Positions 24,308-32,417 are shown, counted from the stretch's first letter. The stretch: 64,000 nucleotides of DNA from a virus (IMGVR_UViG_3300001846_000239:48995-112994), one strand, 5' to 3'. Notes: generated by a model not told the origin, from the sequence alone. A program made the numbers and translations.

Positions 24308-24772
24308 ATGTTTTTCGGTAGAGACAAAGAAATTGATGTGGATCAGTTGAGGGAACAATTGATTATAGATGAGGGACAAGTAAATGAAATTTATCATGAC
24401 CATTTGGGTTATGCTACTTTTGGTATTGGACACTTGGTCATTGAAGGAGACCCAGAATATGGGTTACCGGTCGGTACTCCAGTGGCAGAGGATAGAGTTA
24501 TTACATGCTTTGAAAAGGATGTAGAAACTGTTATTGATGATTGTAAAAAATTACATGAAGGCTGGGAAGATTATCCTCAAGAAGTAAAACAGATCATTGC
24601 GAACATGATGTTCAACATGGGACTCACGCGCTTGAGTAAATTTAAAAAGCACAACGCAGCGCTGCAATGTGGTGATTGGAAGGAGGCTGCTGTAGAAGGC
24701 AGAGATTCAAGATGGTACAAACAAGTGACGAACAGAGCAGAGAGACTTATGTCGAGACTCGAGGCGGTGTAG
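24308..24772 (+). CDS. e: T4-type lysozyme (endolysin, GH24)
   Basis: 154 residues versus 164 in T4 lysozyme. The catalytic triad pattern Glu-8-Asp-5-Thr is seen in IIDEGQVNEIYHDHLGYATF, followed by GIGHLV; the C-terminus ANMMFNMGLTRLSKF and SRWYKQVTNRAERL is typical. It hydrolyses peptidoglycan. No signal sequence is present, so it would need a holin. AAGGAG precedes the ATG. The spike protein gp5 of this phage lacks a lysozyme domain, so this is the only recognisable muramidase in the window. Confidence 0.93.
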   Translation: MFFGRDKEIDVDQLREQLIIDEGQVNEIYHDHLGYATFGIGHLVIEGDPEYGLPVGTPVAEDRVITCFEKDVETVIDDCKKLHEGWEDYPQEVKQIIANMMFNMGLTRLSKFKKHNAALQCGDWKEAAVEGRDSRWYKQVTNRAERLMSRLEAV

Positions 24773-24903
24773 ATTATTATCACACTAATAAGCCACAAGA
24801 AACTAAAGGCTGGTTTTGGTGTTGTGAAAAACGAGGGTATTTTAGATACTCTGACTGGAATAAAAGTTTAGAAGAAATTTTAGGAGAAAAAAATGAAAAT
24901 TAG
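24712..24903 (+). CDS. Small protein overlapping lysozyme gene
   Basis: 63 residues from ATG 24712, beginning inside the last 60 bases of the lysozyme gene. KGWFWCCEKRGYFRYSDW is rich in aromatics and Cys. No clear ribosome site. The frame continues well past the lysozyme stop and ends in the start of the next gene, which supports it as coding. Confidence 0.5.
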   Translation: MVQTSDEQSRETYVETRGGVDYYHTNKPQETKGWFWCCEKRGYFRYSDWNKSLEEILGEKNEN

Positions 24904-25132
24904 ATTACAAGGTAGTCAAGGAGATCTGACTGCAGCCTCAAATGTAGGCTTTGCAACTGCTGTAAGAGTTTACAATAGCGGCGGAACAGATCTAGTATTG
25001 ACGCAAAAAGAAGGTGCTGCTGTTGTCGGCACAATCACTATTGCTAAATATACCTCTGAAGTAATTGTTAAACAACCTGCTGATACCTTAGAAGGCGGCG
25101 CGGCATTAAAAGTTGTGTCTATTGCTCAATAA
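24893..25132 (+). CDS. Small beta-rich protein, possible virion protein
   Basis: 79 residues (MKIRLQGSQGDLTAASNVGF onward), low in charge, beta-strand and Gly/Ala/Val-rich, ending LKVVSIAQ. TTAGGAGAAA precedes the ATG. I recall similar small proteins in marine T4-like phages near lysis and fibre genes. Function unknown. Confidence 0.6.
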   Translation: MKIRLQGSQGDLTAASNVGFATAVRVYNSGGTDLVLTQKEGAAVVGTITIAKYTSEVIVKQPADTLEGGAALKVVSIAQ

Positions 25133-25141
25133 ACATAAGTT

Positions 25142-25438
25142 ATGACTGATGTTTTTGGTATTATAAATGATGTAGGATTACCTATTGCTGGTGCGATGGC
25201 ATCCGGCTTTTTTATATTTACCATTATTAAACAAATGTTAGCTGGTGTTCTTGAGCAAATAGACACATTAAATATGTTTACTAAAAGCTTAGAGAATCGA
25301 GCTCGCACTATGAACAACGAGATTATAAAAATCGATATGTTAGTTTCTAGTGCATTGGAATTAACTCCACCTACAGATAGGATAGCGAGGGCGGAAAACT
25401 TTGTCGAAGACGGCAAAATAGATACTAGACGGGATTAA
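25142..25438 (+). CDS. Small membrane protein, holin candidate
   Basis: 98 residues with one hydrophobic segment about residues 11-34 (VGLPIAGAMASGFFIFTIIK) and a charged helical tail ending RRD. Position after the lysozyme makes it a candidate holin or holin partner, but a single segment is at the lower limit of known holins. The next gene is similar in architecture. Confidence 0.55.
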   Translation: MTDVFGIINDVGLPIAGAMASGFFIFTIIKQMLAGVLEQIDTLNMFTKSLENRARTMNNEIIKIDMLVSSALELTPPTDRIARAENFVEDGKIDTRRD

Positions 25439-25440
25439 TT

Positions 25441-25722
25441 ATGGAATCCTTAAATCCCGTTGAGTTGATAGAACAATATGGTTTTACTACTGTAGCTATT
25501 GTAGCTATGGGGTATTTTGTGTATTTCGTTTGGAAATATGTTAATGAACAATTGAATCCCAAACTAGAAGAAATGCACATGGGCCTTATTCGACTAATAG
25601 ATCAAATTAGGATGCTTGATCAAGATATGATTAGACTACAAGAAAAAGTGAAAGTAGTTTTGGAGTATAGGGAAAGACAAAAACAAATGAGTGAAAATAA
25701 AAATGAAGAGAGTAAAAAATAG
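25441..25722 (+). CDS. Small membrane protein with coiled-coil tail
   Basis: 93 residues, hydrophobic span about 14-32 (TTVAIVAMGYFVYFVWKYV) followed by a cytoplasmic or periplasmic coiled coil (LIDQIRMLDQDMIRLQEKV) and a charged tail. Starts two bases after the previous stop and overlaps the CsgF-like gene by 20 bases. Possibly a holin-type pair with its neighbour; placement directly before csgF also allows a role in the export cassette. Confidence 0.55.
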   Translation: MESLNPVELIEQYGFTTVAIVAMGYFVYFVWKYVNEQLNPKLEEMHMGLIRLIDQIRMLDQDMIRLQEKVKVVLEYRERQKQMSENKNEESKK

Positions 25723-26197
25723 TATAGTATTATCATGCGCGTTTATCATGATATCTGGGATAGTTCATTCCCAAGAAATCGTACACGAGTTTAAAAATCC
25801 ATCTTTTAGTGGTATAGGAACTGGTGCACATTATCTTACAATTGAAAACCAAGAACATAGTAGGAAAAAAGCTATTGAGGATGCTTTGGAAGCCGCAAGA
25901 AAAGCTGCTGAAAGAGCTGAAGAAAATACAACACTAGCTAAGTTTATTCGTAACTTAGAAAGTAGAATATATGCTCAAATGGCTAAGCAATTAGTTGAAT
26001 CTATGTTTTCTAATGATAATGCTGTAAGGTTTGGTTCATTTACATTGGAAGGATCAATCATTACTTATGAAGTAATCACCAATGATGATGGTACAGAATT
26101 TATTAAAATGACCATTACAGGTGAAGATGGATCGGAAACAATAATCGAAATACCAGTAGGATCTGGCAATTTCGGCCAGGATCCAGACAATGGCTAG
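25703..26197 (+). CDS. csgF: CsgF-like curli assembly factor
   Basis: ATG 25703 gives MKRVKNSIVLSCAFIMISGI, a Sec signal ending near VHSQ. The mature N-terminus (EIVHEFKNPSFSGIGTGAHY) matches the E. coli CsgF segment F-x-F-R-N-P-x-F-G-G that inserts into the CsgG pore, followed by a helical region with a Gln/Glu/Ala heptad pattern and a beta C-terminus (TFTLEGSIITYEVI, MTITGEDGSETII) equivalent to the CsgF C-terminal domain. 164 residues versus 138 in E. coli. CsgF couples secretion to surface nucleation of curli. The gene overlaps csgG by eight bases. Confidence 0.85.
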   Translation: MKRVKNSIVLSCAFIMISGIVHSQEIVHEFKNPSFSGIGTGAHYLTIENQEHSRKKAIEDALEAARKAAERAEENTTLAKFIRNLESRIYAQMAKQLVESMFSNDNAVRFGSFTLEGSIITYEVITNDDGTEFIKMTITGEDGSETIIEIPVGSGNFGQDPDNG

Positions 26198-27131
26198 AAT
26201 TTTACTATTAGTTTTATTTTTGAGCGGATGTTCATCAATGCCTCAGTGGAGTCCTAATCCACAGGATTGTACACCTCCAGAAATAAAAGATGTTGTAACA
26301 TTAGCACAACAAGTAAAACGTAAATATATTTGTGTTGATATGCCTGAAGTAGTTAAACTACCAGCATACGTAGAATTATTAAATGTACCGCCGGCAAAAG
26401 AAATGCCAGTTGTTGCGGTATACGGTTTTACCGATAAAACGGGACAAAGAAAAGCTCGTGATGGTATTGCAGATTTTTCAACTGCAGTAACTCAAGGTGG
26501 AACCGAAATGTTAATTGATGCTTTGAAGACTGCCGGTGGTGGTACGTGGTTCAGAGTTGTTGAAAGACAAGGAATCGATAATCTTATAAGAGAAAGACAA
26601 ATAGTAAGGTCTACTCGAGAAGATGTCGCTAAAGCCCAGGGGACTGAGGCAAAAGGAGTTGGACCACTTCTATTCGCAGGAATGATAATAGAAGGTGGAA
26701 TAATTGGTTATGATTCTAATATCGAAACTGGAGGTCGAGGCGCAAGAACTCTAGGAATCGGTTTTAGTAAACAATATCGTAAGGACGTTGTAACAGTTTC
26801 TATAAGAGCGGTTTCTGTTTTAACGGGTGAAGTATTATTGAATGTCCAAAGTAGGAAATCGGTATTATCCTACGGATCAGGCGGGGATGTGTTTAGGTTT
26901 ATTGAACAGGGAACACAGCTTGTCGAATACGAGGACGGGGTGGGTAATAATGAGTCGGTGACATACGCGGTACGAACAGCTATTGAAGCTGGCGTGCTGG
27001 AACTAATATACCAGGGTCATGACCGTAAATTCTGGGATTTAACAGAGGGCCACCGTCATCCACACCAAAGGGATGGTAAGAATGATAGGCACTCACAAAA
27101 TGAGGAAAACAAAAATGAAGAAACTAATTAG
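26190..27131 (+). CDS. csgG: CsgG-like outer-membrane curli secretion channel lipoprotein
   Basis: 313 residues. Lipobox LSGC puts the lipidated residue at Cys14. Core landmarks of CsgG are present in order: VVAVYGFTDKTGQ, DFSTAVTQGG, WFRVVERQGIDNLIRERQIV, GMIIEGGIIGYDSNIETGG and GARTLGIG, VLSYGSGGDVFRFIE, and FWDLTE at the end. CsgG forms a nonameric export pore. The constriction loop differs: aligned to E. coli Tyr51-Asn55-Phe56, this protein has Asp, Asp and Phe. About 45 residues are inserted after the lipobox and a charged His/Asn/Glu tail is added at the C-terminus. Confidence 0.95.
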   Translation: MARILLLVLFLSGCSSMPQWSPNPQDCTPPEIKDVVTLAQQVKRKYICVDMPEVVKLPAYVELLNVPPAKEMPVVAVYGFTDKTGQRKARDGIADFSTAVTQGGTEMLIDALKTAGGGTWFRVVERQGIDNLIRERQIVRSTREDVAKAQGTEAKGVGPLLFAGMIIEGGIIGYDSNIETGGRGARTLGIGFSKQYRKDVVTVSIRAVSVLTGEVLLNVQSRKSVLSYGSGGDVFRFIEQGTQLVEYEDGVGNNESVTYAVRTAIEAGVLELIYQGHDRKFWDLTEGHRHPHQRDGKNDRHSQNEENKNEETN

Positions 27132-27849
27132 TATAGTTTTACTATTGTCGACATCATTCGTTTTTGCACAAGCCACAGATGATAATGAAATCATGATCGA
27201 ACAAAGTGGTGACACTTTGACATTATATATTGATCAAATTGGATATGGTAACAAAATTGGACTTGACGATTTTTCATCTTCAGGTTCTGATATGACTATC
27301 ACAGGTTCAGGTTTAACATTTGACCTTGATATGATTGGTAATCAAAATTTAATTTATGGCCCAGTTGTCATGGATTCATCTTCTTTGACTTTCTCTTTAA
27401 CGGGAGATTCAAATGAGGTGGACTGGAATATCGGCTATATCGGTAGTTCAGACGATTCTGATTATAATTTTGACATAACTGGCGATTCAAATACATTTGA
27501 TATCGATCAGGGATATGTTTACAGTGCGGAAAGATTAGATGCTGACTTAATATTAGTTGGTAGTTCTAATGTATTTGATTTAGATTTTGAATCTGATGAT
27601 AGTACATGGAATTTTGATATTACTGGTTCAAGCAATAATATTAATACACTTCAAAACGATGGAGCTCAATCACTTACAGTTGTATATGATGGAGATTCTG
27701 GTGATATTGATATTAATCAAATCAGTGGTACTTGTGCTACTGGTGCAAGTGTTGCTTGTTCAAGTCCAAATGCAACTATTAATTTAGATATTACATCTGA
27801 CAATGCAACAATACAAATCAATCAAAAAGATTCTGCAGGCGATTCATAA
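27115..27849 (+). CDS. Curlin-like secreted repeat protein 1
   Basis: ATG 27115 (AGGAA upstream) gives a signal peptide MKKLISIVLLLSTSFVFA. The mature part of about 225 residues is acidic, Ser/Asn/Asp/Gly-rich, with strand-turn repeats carrying curlin-like Q-x-G and N-x-x (DDNEIMIEQSGDTLTLYIDQ, IGYGNKI, ITGSSNNINTLQNDG, IDINQISG, IQINQKDS). It shares its first mature segment with the second curlin-like gene at 28962. Repeats are more degenerate than CsgA. One Cys pair occurs near the C-terminus. Likely a CsgG-exported amyloid-type subunit, by context and composition. Confidence 0.75.
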   Translation: MKKLISIVLLLSTSFVFAQATDDNEIMIEQSGDTLTLYIDQIGYGNKIGLDDFSSSGSDMTITGSGLTFDLDMIGNQNLIYGPVVMDSSSLTFSLTGDSNEVDWNIGYIGSSDDSDYNFDITGDSNTFDIDQGYVYSAERLDADLILVGSSNVFDLDFESDDSTWNFDITGSSNNINTLQNDGAQSLTVVYDGDSGDIDINQISGTCATGASVACSSPNATINLDITSDNATIQINQKDSAGDS

Positions 27850-28954
27850 TACGCGTCTAACGGCGACGATTAGGAATACTCTGTTACTTTTATTGGTTTA
27901 CACCAATGGGGTCAAAGCTGACTCCATTGGTGACATTGTTGAATCAACTGGTATAGGTTCTATTCTTAGGAACAATATAGAAATACCGCACGAAACAAAT
28001 ACATCAATTGAGCTAAACGATGAAGCTCGAACTGGTAATGGCCGTATGTTAATTATGTTTTTGGATAAAGCAGAATTAGCATTAAGAGAACATTCTGAAG
28101 TAATAATTGATGAGATATATTACGACCCAGATCCTTCATTATCAAAAATGAGTATGAAGTTTACGATGGGTACAGCAAGATTTGCTTCGGGTAGATTAGG
28201 ATTAGTTAATAAAGCTAATATTGATATTACCACACCTACAGCATCAATTGCTGTAAGAGGAACAGACTTTACTACAACAGTAGATGAGATAGGTCGGTCA
28301 CTTATAATTTTATTGCCAGATGACAAAGGTAATCCATCTGGTGAAATTACTGTTACAAATAAAGGTGGAACAGTAACGCTAAATCAAGCATATCAAGCAA
28401 CAATGGTATCTTCTTTAGATAGTAGACCAACACAAGCAGTTAAAGTAAATGGTATTACCCCAGCTTTAATTGATAATATGTTTATTGTATCTCCACCAAA
28501 AGAAGTGGAAGATAAAATAAAAGAAGAAATGGCCGAGGAAAGAGATGAAGATAGAGGTCTATTAGATGTAGACTATTTGGCCTTTGAAGAATTAGAAAAA
28601 GACGAATTAGAAGAAACAACTGAAGATTTAGAGTTTAGTGAATTAGATATCGATGAGCTAGATGTAGAATATTTAGTTGATGTATTGGATATAATTGATT
28701 CCTCTGACCTTTTTGATACTCTTGGAGAGTTTGATATTAAAGGTGCAGCACGAGGATTCAATGACGAATCACAATACAATGTTTATTTACAAGACGGAGA
28801 TTTAGTATTATATAGAAATGTAAATGGACTAATAAGAATTAAATTTGCGGCAGGAGGTAACTTTACTCTTGACACAAATACGCCAACATGGAGTGGTGCA
28901 ATAACAGGTAATGATGCCGAGGATGTATACATTTATATAAATCAACAGAACTGA
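27803..28954 (+). CDS. FecR-domain exported protein
   Basis: 383 residues; ATG 27803 lies inside the curlin gene, and a signal/anchor follows at about 24-40 (IRNTLLLLLVYTNGVKA). Residues about 75-165 are a FecR domain: RTGNGRMLIMFLDKAELALR, the polar strand pair, then MGTARFASGRLG and TTPTASIAVRGTDF. After residue 230 comes a very acidic helical region (about 235-310) and a beta C-terminal domain ending in EDVYIYINQQ. FecR domains act as periplasmic sensors or surface-protein modules. Here the gene is embedded between two curlin-like genes. Confidence 0.85.
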   Translation: MQQYKSIKKILQAIHNTRLTATIRNTLLLLLVYTNGVKADSIGDIVESTGIGSILRNNIEIPHETNTSIELNDEARTGNGRMLIMFLDKAELALREHSEVIIDEIYYDPDPSLSKMSMKFTMGTARFASGRLGLVNKANIDITTPTASIAVRGTDFTTTVDEIGRSLIILLPDDKGNPSGEITVTNKGGTVTLNQAYQATMVSSLDSRPTQAVKVNGITPALIDNMFIVSPPKEVEDKIKEEMAEERDEDRGLLDVDYLAFEELEKDELEETTEDLEFSELDIDELDVEYLVDVLDIIDSSDLFDTLGEFDIKGAARGFNDESQYNVYLQDGDLVLYRNVNGLIRIKFAAGGNFTLDTNTPTWSGAITGNDAEDVYIYINQQN

Positions 28955-28961
28955 GGTGATT

Positions 28962-29657
28962 ATGAAAAACTTAATAGTAAGCTTATTTTTATTTTCTAGC
29001 ATAGCAATTGCTCAAGATGATAACCAAATTACTATAAAACAATCTGGAGATAACTTCTATTTAGAAGTAGAACAAGTCGGATATGGTAATATTATTAAAC
29101 AATGGAGCTCTACTGAAGGAATTGATGGTGCTGATAATATGGTTATTATAAAACAAGCCAATGATAGAGGTAATTCAAACGACGAAAATATAGTAGAAAT
29201 CCGTAGAATTTGGGGAGACAGAAATACTCTTAAACTTGGCCAAGGGTATCAAGTTGGAACTAACGGAACTTTTTCTATGGATTATCAGGAATATGGAGAT
29301 ACCTTTGTACATATAAATGTTACAGGCGATGATAATACTATTCTCATGACACAAAGAACAAATAGTAGCTCCTCAGGTCATGAATATTGGCTACACCTCG
29401 AAGGAGACGATAATGATGTATATACTGTTCAAAGAGAAGGTGGAAGTCAATACATTAATTTAGATATTTACACCGATGGTAATGATGTTGACCTTATTCA
29501 AAAGAATGATGGTGATCATTACATGAGCGTTATATTAAGAGGAACAGAACCAACAGATATTGATGTTACTCAAAACAGCATTAATAATCAATCTTATAGT
29601 ATTACGAATTATTGTTATACGGTTGGAGGTTGTGTTGTGTCGGTAACTCAACAATGA
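28962..29657 (+). CDS. Curlin-like secreted repeat protein 2
   Basis: ATG 28962 (GAGGTG upstream) gives signal MKNLIVSLFLFSSIAIA. The mature 215 residues hold about seven curlin-type strand units ending in Gln: NQITIKQSGDNFYLEVEQ, NMVIIKQAN, NTLKLGQG, NTILMTQ, NDVYTVQ, NDVDLIQK, DIDVTQN and a terminal VVSVTQQ. The regular N-x-x-x-x-Q spacing is clearer than in curlin-like protein 1, with which it shares the N-terminal segment, so the two are paralogues. Two Cys near the C-terminus. Probable amyloid fibre subunit or nucleator. Confidence 0.8.
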   Translation: MKNLIVSLFLFSSIAIAQDDNQITIKQSGDNFYLEVEQVGYGNIIKQWSSTEGIDGADNMVIIKQANDRGNSNDENIVEIRRIWGDRNTLKLGQGYQVGTNGTFSMDYQEYGDTFVHINVTGDDNTILMTQRTNSSSSGHEYWLHLEGDDNDVYTVQREGGSQYINLDIYTDGNDVDLIQKNDGDHYMSVILRGTEPTDIDVTQNSINNQSYSITNYCYTVGGCVVSVTQQ

Positions 29658-31489
29658 AATATATAACGTCAATATGGGCAACACTATTATTTGGCGTTGC
29701 TCTTATCGGACTTAGGGTTATAGATCCTCCAATGGTAGAGCAACTCAGGCTCAATACCTTTGATTCATATATTCGTAGCATTCCTTCAAAGGAATCAAAT
29801 ATAGTATTATTGAATATTTCTGAAGATTCACTTGCTACACTCGGCCAATATCCATTTCCAAGACAAACTTATGCTCAAATGATATCTGATCTCAGGAATG
29901 CGAACGCTGGTATTATTGGCTTTACTATTATGTTTCCAGAAGCTGATAGATTCGGTGGAGATGAAGTGTTTGCTTCATGGGTAAAAGATAATGGTATCAT
30001 ATTGGCACAAGATGCGGATGAGGATGGTAGATCTACTTCAGCTCCTTATGTTGGTACAGCGGTATTTGGAACAGGAGATCCTTTAACCTATACAATCCGA
30101 TATAAAGGTTTAGTCACTAATATACCACAAATAGAAGAAGGTGCGTGGGGACACGGTCTTATTAATGGTATGCCAGAAGTAGACGGATTAGTCAGAAGAA
30201 TCCCGCTCATATCACAAATCAATGGACAACTATATCCATCATTTGCTTTAGAAACTATAAGAGTACTTAATGAAAAAATATCTTATACGGTAAAAGTGAA
30301 TGAAGTCGGAATCGAAGAAATAATACTTAGACCATTTAGAATACCAACTGATGCCAATGGTTCTATGTGGATTAATCCGAATTACACTTTTAAGGAAATA
30401 GACTACGTGTCCAATGAGTCACTACCCGATCTTCAGGGTGCAACTGTATTGGTGGGTCTGACGGCCAAAGGTCTAGCTGCACAGATTGCAACGCCTGCTG
30501 GGATGAGGTCTGCGCATCATCTACAAGCCTCTGTAATTCAGACCTTAATGGAGCAAGAAACTCTTCGTCGTCCCGTGTGGGCGGATCTTCTTGAGATTGT
30601 GGGAATGGTAGTTGGAGCTGTACTTCTTGTTTGTGCAGTTTATTATCTGCCAATTTGGATTTCATTTTCTATATTCTTCGCTATTGTTGGATTAAATAGT
30701 TATGGAGTCTATTACTTGTGGGACAAATCACAGATACTCCTCGACCTTAGCTATTCACTAATATTATATATACTTTTACTAACTTCAGCAAGCTTTAATA
30801 ATTTCTACAAACAGTTCATGCTGAGACAACAGATCAAGAAACAATTCGAAACATATCTTGATCCGAGACAAGTTTATTTATTACAAAAGAATCCAGACTT
30901 ATTAAAGCTCGGGGGTGAACGTAAAGAAATGACGTTCCTCTTTATGGATATATGTGGATTCACACCAGTTTCTGAATACTATAAAAACAATGATGATCCG
31001 GAAGGATTAGTATTACTCATTAATGATTTCTTAGATAATATGACGAAGATCATACTAAAGAATGGTGGAACGATTGACAAATATATGGGTGATTGTATTA
31101 TGGCGTTTTGGAATGCACCAATAGATTGTCCAAATCATGCGGATATGGCAGTTCAAGCAGCAATTGAAATAGAGGAAAAGACGAATGAACTTCGAAAAAT
31201 TTACAAAGAAAGAGGTCTTCCTGACATTAAAGTCGGCACTGGCATTAATACCGGTGATTGCATTGTGGGGAATATGGGAAGCGAATCAAGATTTGACTAT
31301 TCAGTCATTGGAGATGCGGTTAACCTCGCAGCAAGACTTGAGGCTACAGCGGCAAGGGGAGATTATATTGATTGCCCAACCATTATCTCAAGTTATACCG
31401 CAGATCAGTTAACAAGCGTAAAACCTAGACTGGTAGGTAATATCACGGTAAAGGGTAAAGAAGAACTCATAAAAATTTATTCCTTATAA
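29654..31489 (+). CDS. CHASE2-domain class III adenylyl cyclase
   Basis: ATG 29654 overlaps the curlin stop; MKYITSIWATLLFGVALIGL is the first membrane segment. Residues about 35-300 form an extracytoplasmic CHASE2 sensor (FDSYIRSIPSKESNIVLLNI, FPRQTYAQMI), then three hydrophobic spans about 305-385, and the cyclase from about 425. Catalytic features are intact: metal Asp in FLFMDICGFT (about 432) and DKYMGDCIMAFWN (about 480, with the adenine-selecting Lys), VGTGINTGDCIVGNMG, and YSVIGDAVNLAARLE (substrate Asp, transition-state Asn and Arg). It should make cAMP in the host cytoplasm in response to an envelope signal. Its stop ends the late operon. Confidence 0.93.
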   Translation: MKYITSIWATLLFGVALIGLRVIDPPMVEQLRLNTFDSYIRSIPSKESNIVLLNISEDSLATLGQYPFPRQTYAQMISDLRNANAGIIGFTIMFPEADRFGGDEVFASWVKDNGIILAQDADEDGRSTSAPYVGTAVFGTGDPLTYTIRYKGLVTNIPQIEEGAWGHGLINGMPEVDGLVRRIPLISQINGQLYPSFALETIRVLNEKISYTVKVNEVGIEEIILRPFRIPTDANGSMWINPNYTFKEIDYVSNESLPDLQGATVLVGLTAKGLAAQIATPAGMRSAHHLQASVIQTLMEQETLRRPVWADLLEIVGMVVGAVLLVCAVYYLPIWISFSIFFAIVGLNSYGVYYLWDKSQILLDLSYSLILYILLLTSASFNNFYKQFMLRQQIKKQFETYLDPRQVYLLQKNPDLLKLGGERKEMTFLFMDICGFTPVSEYYKNNDDPEGLVLLINDFLDNMTKIILKNGGTIDKYMGDCIMAFWNAPIDCPNHADMAVQAAIEIEEKTNELRKIYKERGLPDIKVGTGINTGDCIVGNMGSESRFDYSVIGDAVNLAARLEATAARGDYIDCPTIISSYTADQLTSVKPRLVGNITVKGKEELIKIYSL

Positions 31490-31517
31490 CAAAAAGTTAT
31501 AAGCTTATAACAAAAAA
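31484..31517 (+). repeat. Direct repeats and 16-bp perfect palindrome after the cyclase gene
   Basis: GTTATAAGCTTATAAC (31496-31511) is a perfect palindrome. TTATAACAAAAA occurs twice here and again after the SprT-like gene near 32371. The AT-only stem makes a weak terminator at best. Confidence 0.75.
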
Positions 31518-31541
31518 GTTTAAAAAAAGTGAAAAAAAGTG

Positions 31542-31570
31542 TGTACAAACCTTAAAAACCGCTGTATAAT
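31542..31570 (+). promoter_or_regulatory. Early sigma70-type promoter
   Basis: TGTACA (31542-31547), 17-bp spacer, TATAAT (31565-31570). The region through the next ATG is nearly duplicated at 32418-32486. Confidence 0.9.
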
Positions 31571-31606
31571 ATGCATATATTAACCAAATTGATAAGGACT
31601 TACATT

Positions 31607-31960
31607 ATGAAGACTTTTAACGAAGCAACAAATGAGCTACTAGATTTTATCTCTAGTGATTATGCTAACTGGTACAGTCGTACTGAATATTGTGACAGTC
31701 GTGACGAAGCAAACGAACGTGGTCAAGAGTTTCGTGAGCAGCTTGAAATTCGCGAAGGTCGTAAATATCTGAAGGTTGTTCGTGTTGATAATCAACAATC
31801 TGTATGGGGTTTTGTCGTGAAAGAAGATGACAAAAAATTCAAGAAAGGTGATATCCTTCTTGCGGCTGGTTTTAATGCACCAGCTCGAAACAAAGCTCGT
31901 GGTAATATCTTCGACGATGCTTTGAATGTTCGTTGGAGTGGTCCAGGATACTTATTTTAA
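31607..31960 (+). CDS. Conserved phage protein, unknown function
   Basis: 117 residues from ATG 31607 (ATAAGGA upstream). MKTFNEATNELLDFISSDYA and a C-terminal KKGDILLAAGFNAPARNKARG segment ending VRWSGPGYLF; the last part is familiar from cyanophage hypothetical proteins. Despite its MKTF start it follows an early promoter and lies outside the head-cargo island. The stop overlaps the next ATG. Confidence 0.65.
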   Translation: MKTFNEATNELLDFISSDYANWYSRTEYCDSRDEANERGQEFREQLEIREGRKYLKVVRVDNQQSVWGFVVKEDDKKFKKGDILLAAGFNAPARNKARGNIFDDALNVRWSGPGYLF

Positions 31961-32376
31961 TGCCAATCATTTTAATCAAAGGTCGAATCAAAAACAAAGC
32001 AAAGGTCCGGACTTATGTCGAGGACCTTTGCCGCGAACTAAAGATCAATCGAATGTGGTCTAAAGTGATCTTTCTACGATTCCATACTTCATTGAAAAAT
32101 GAAGCTCAAGGATTGTGTTGGGGAGATAAGCGTGAAGGTTATGTCGAGATCGATATAGCACGTAGGTCTGAAGGTAAAGATATTGACTATGATACAATCA
32201 TGCAGACACTTGCTCACGAAATGGTACATGCAAAGCAATATCTTCGTGGTGAACTGAATGGTTGGACTAATTCGTGGAAAGGTAAGAAACCACGTAATTA
32301 CAAATATGAGAATGCTCCATGGGAACGTGAGGCATATAAACTTGAAGAAAAGTTATATAAAAAGTGTTGGTTATAA
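31960..32376 (+). CDS. SprT-like zinc metalloprotease-family protein
   Basis: 138 residues. TLAHEMVHAKQYLRGEL contains the HExxH zinc motif (HEMVH), and WEREAYKLEEKL further on resembles the third-ligand helix of SprT-like proteins. SprT/Spartan domains cleave DNA-bound proteins; these phage versions are short single-domain forms common in marine T4-like phages as I recall. ATG 31960 overlaps the previous stop (TAATG). Confidence 0.8.
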   Translation: MPIILIKGRIKNKAKVRTYVEDLCRELKINRMWSKVIFLRFHTSLKNEAQGLCWGDKREGYVEIDIARRSEGKDIDYDTIMQTLAHEMVHAKQYLRGELNGWTNSWKGKKPRNYKYENAPWEREAYKLEEKLYKKCWL

Positions 32377-32417
32377 CAAAAAAGTCTAAAAAAAGCGCAT
32401 TTTTTTTAAAAAAAGTG

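Noticed and set aside
27115-29657. CRISPR-like or DNA-level tandem repeats in the curlin genes
   Set aside because: The repeats are only at protein level and diverged in DNA; no regular spacers.
30390-30665. 91-residue minus-strand open frame inside the cyclase gene
   Set aside because: Fully antisense to a strongly supported gene, no ribosome site, composition of a shadow frame.
31607-31960. MKTFNEATNELLD start resembling the head-targeting leader
   Set aside because: It follows an early promoter far from the head island and lacks a clean I/L-x-E at the expected spacing; probably chance.
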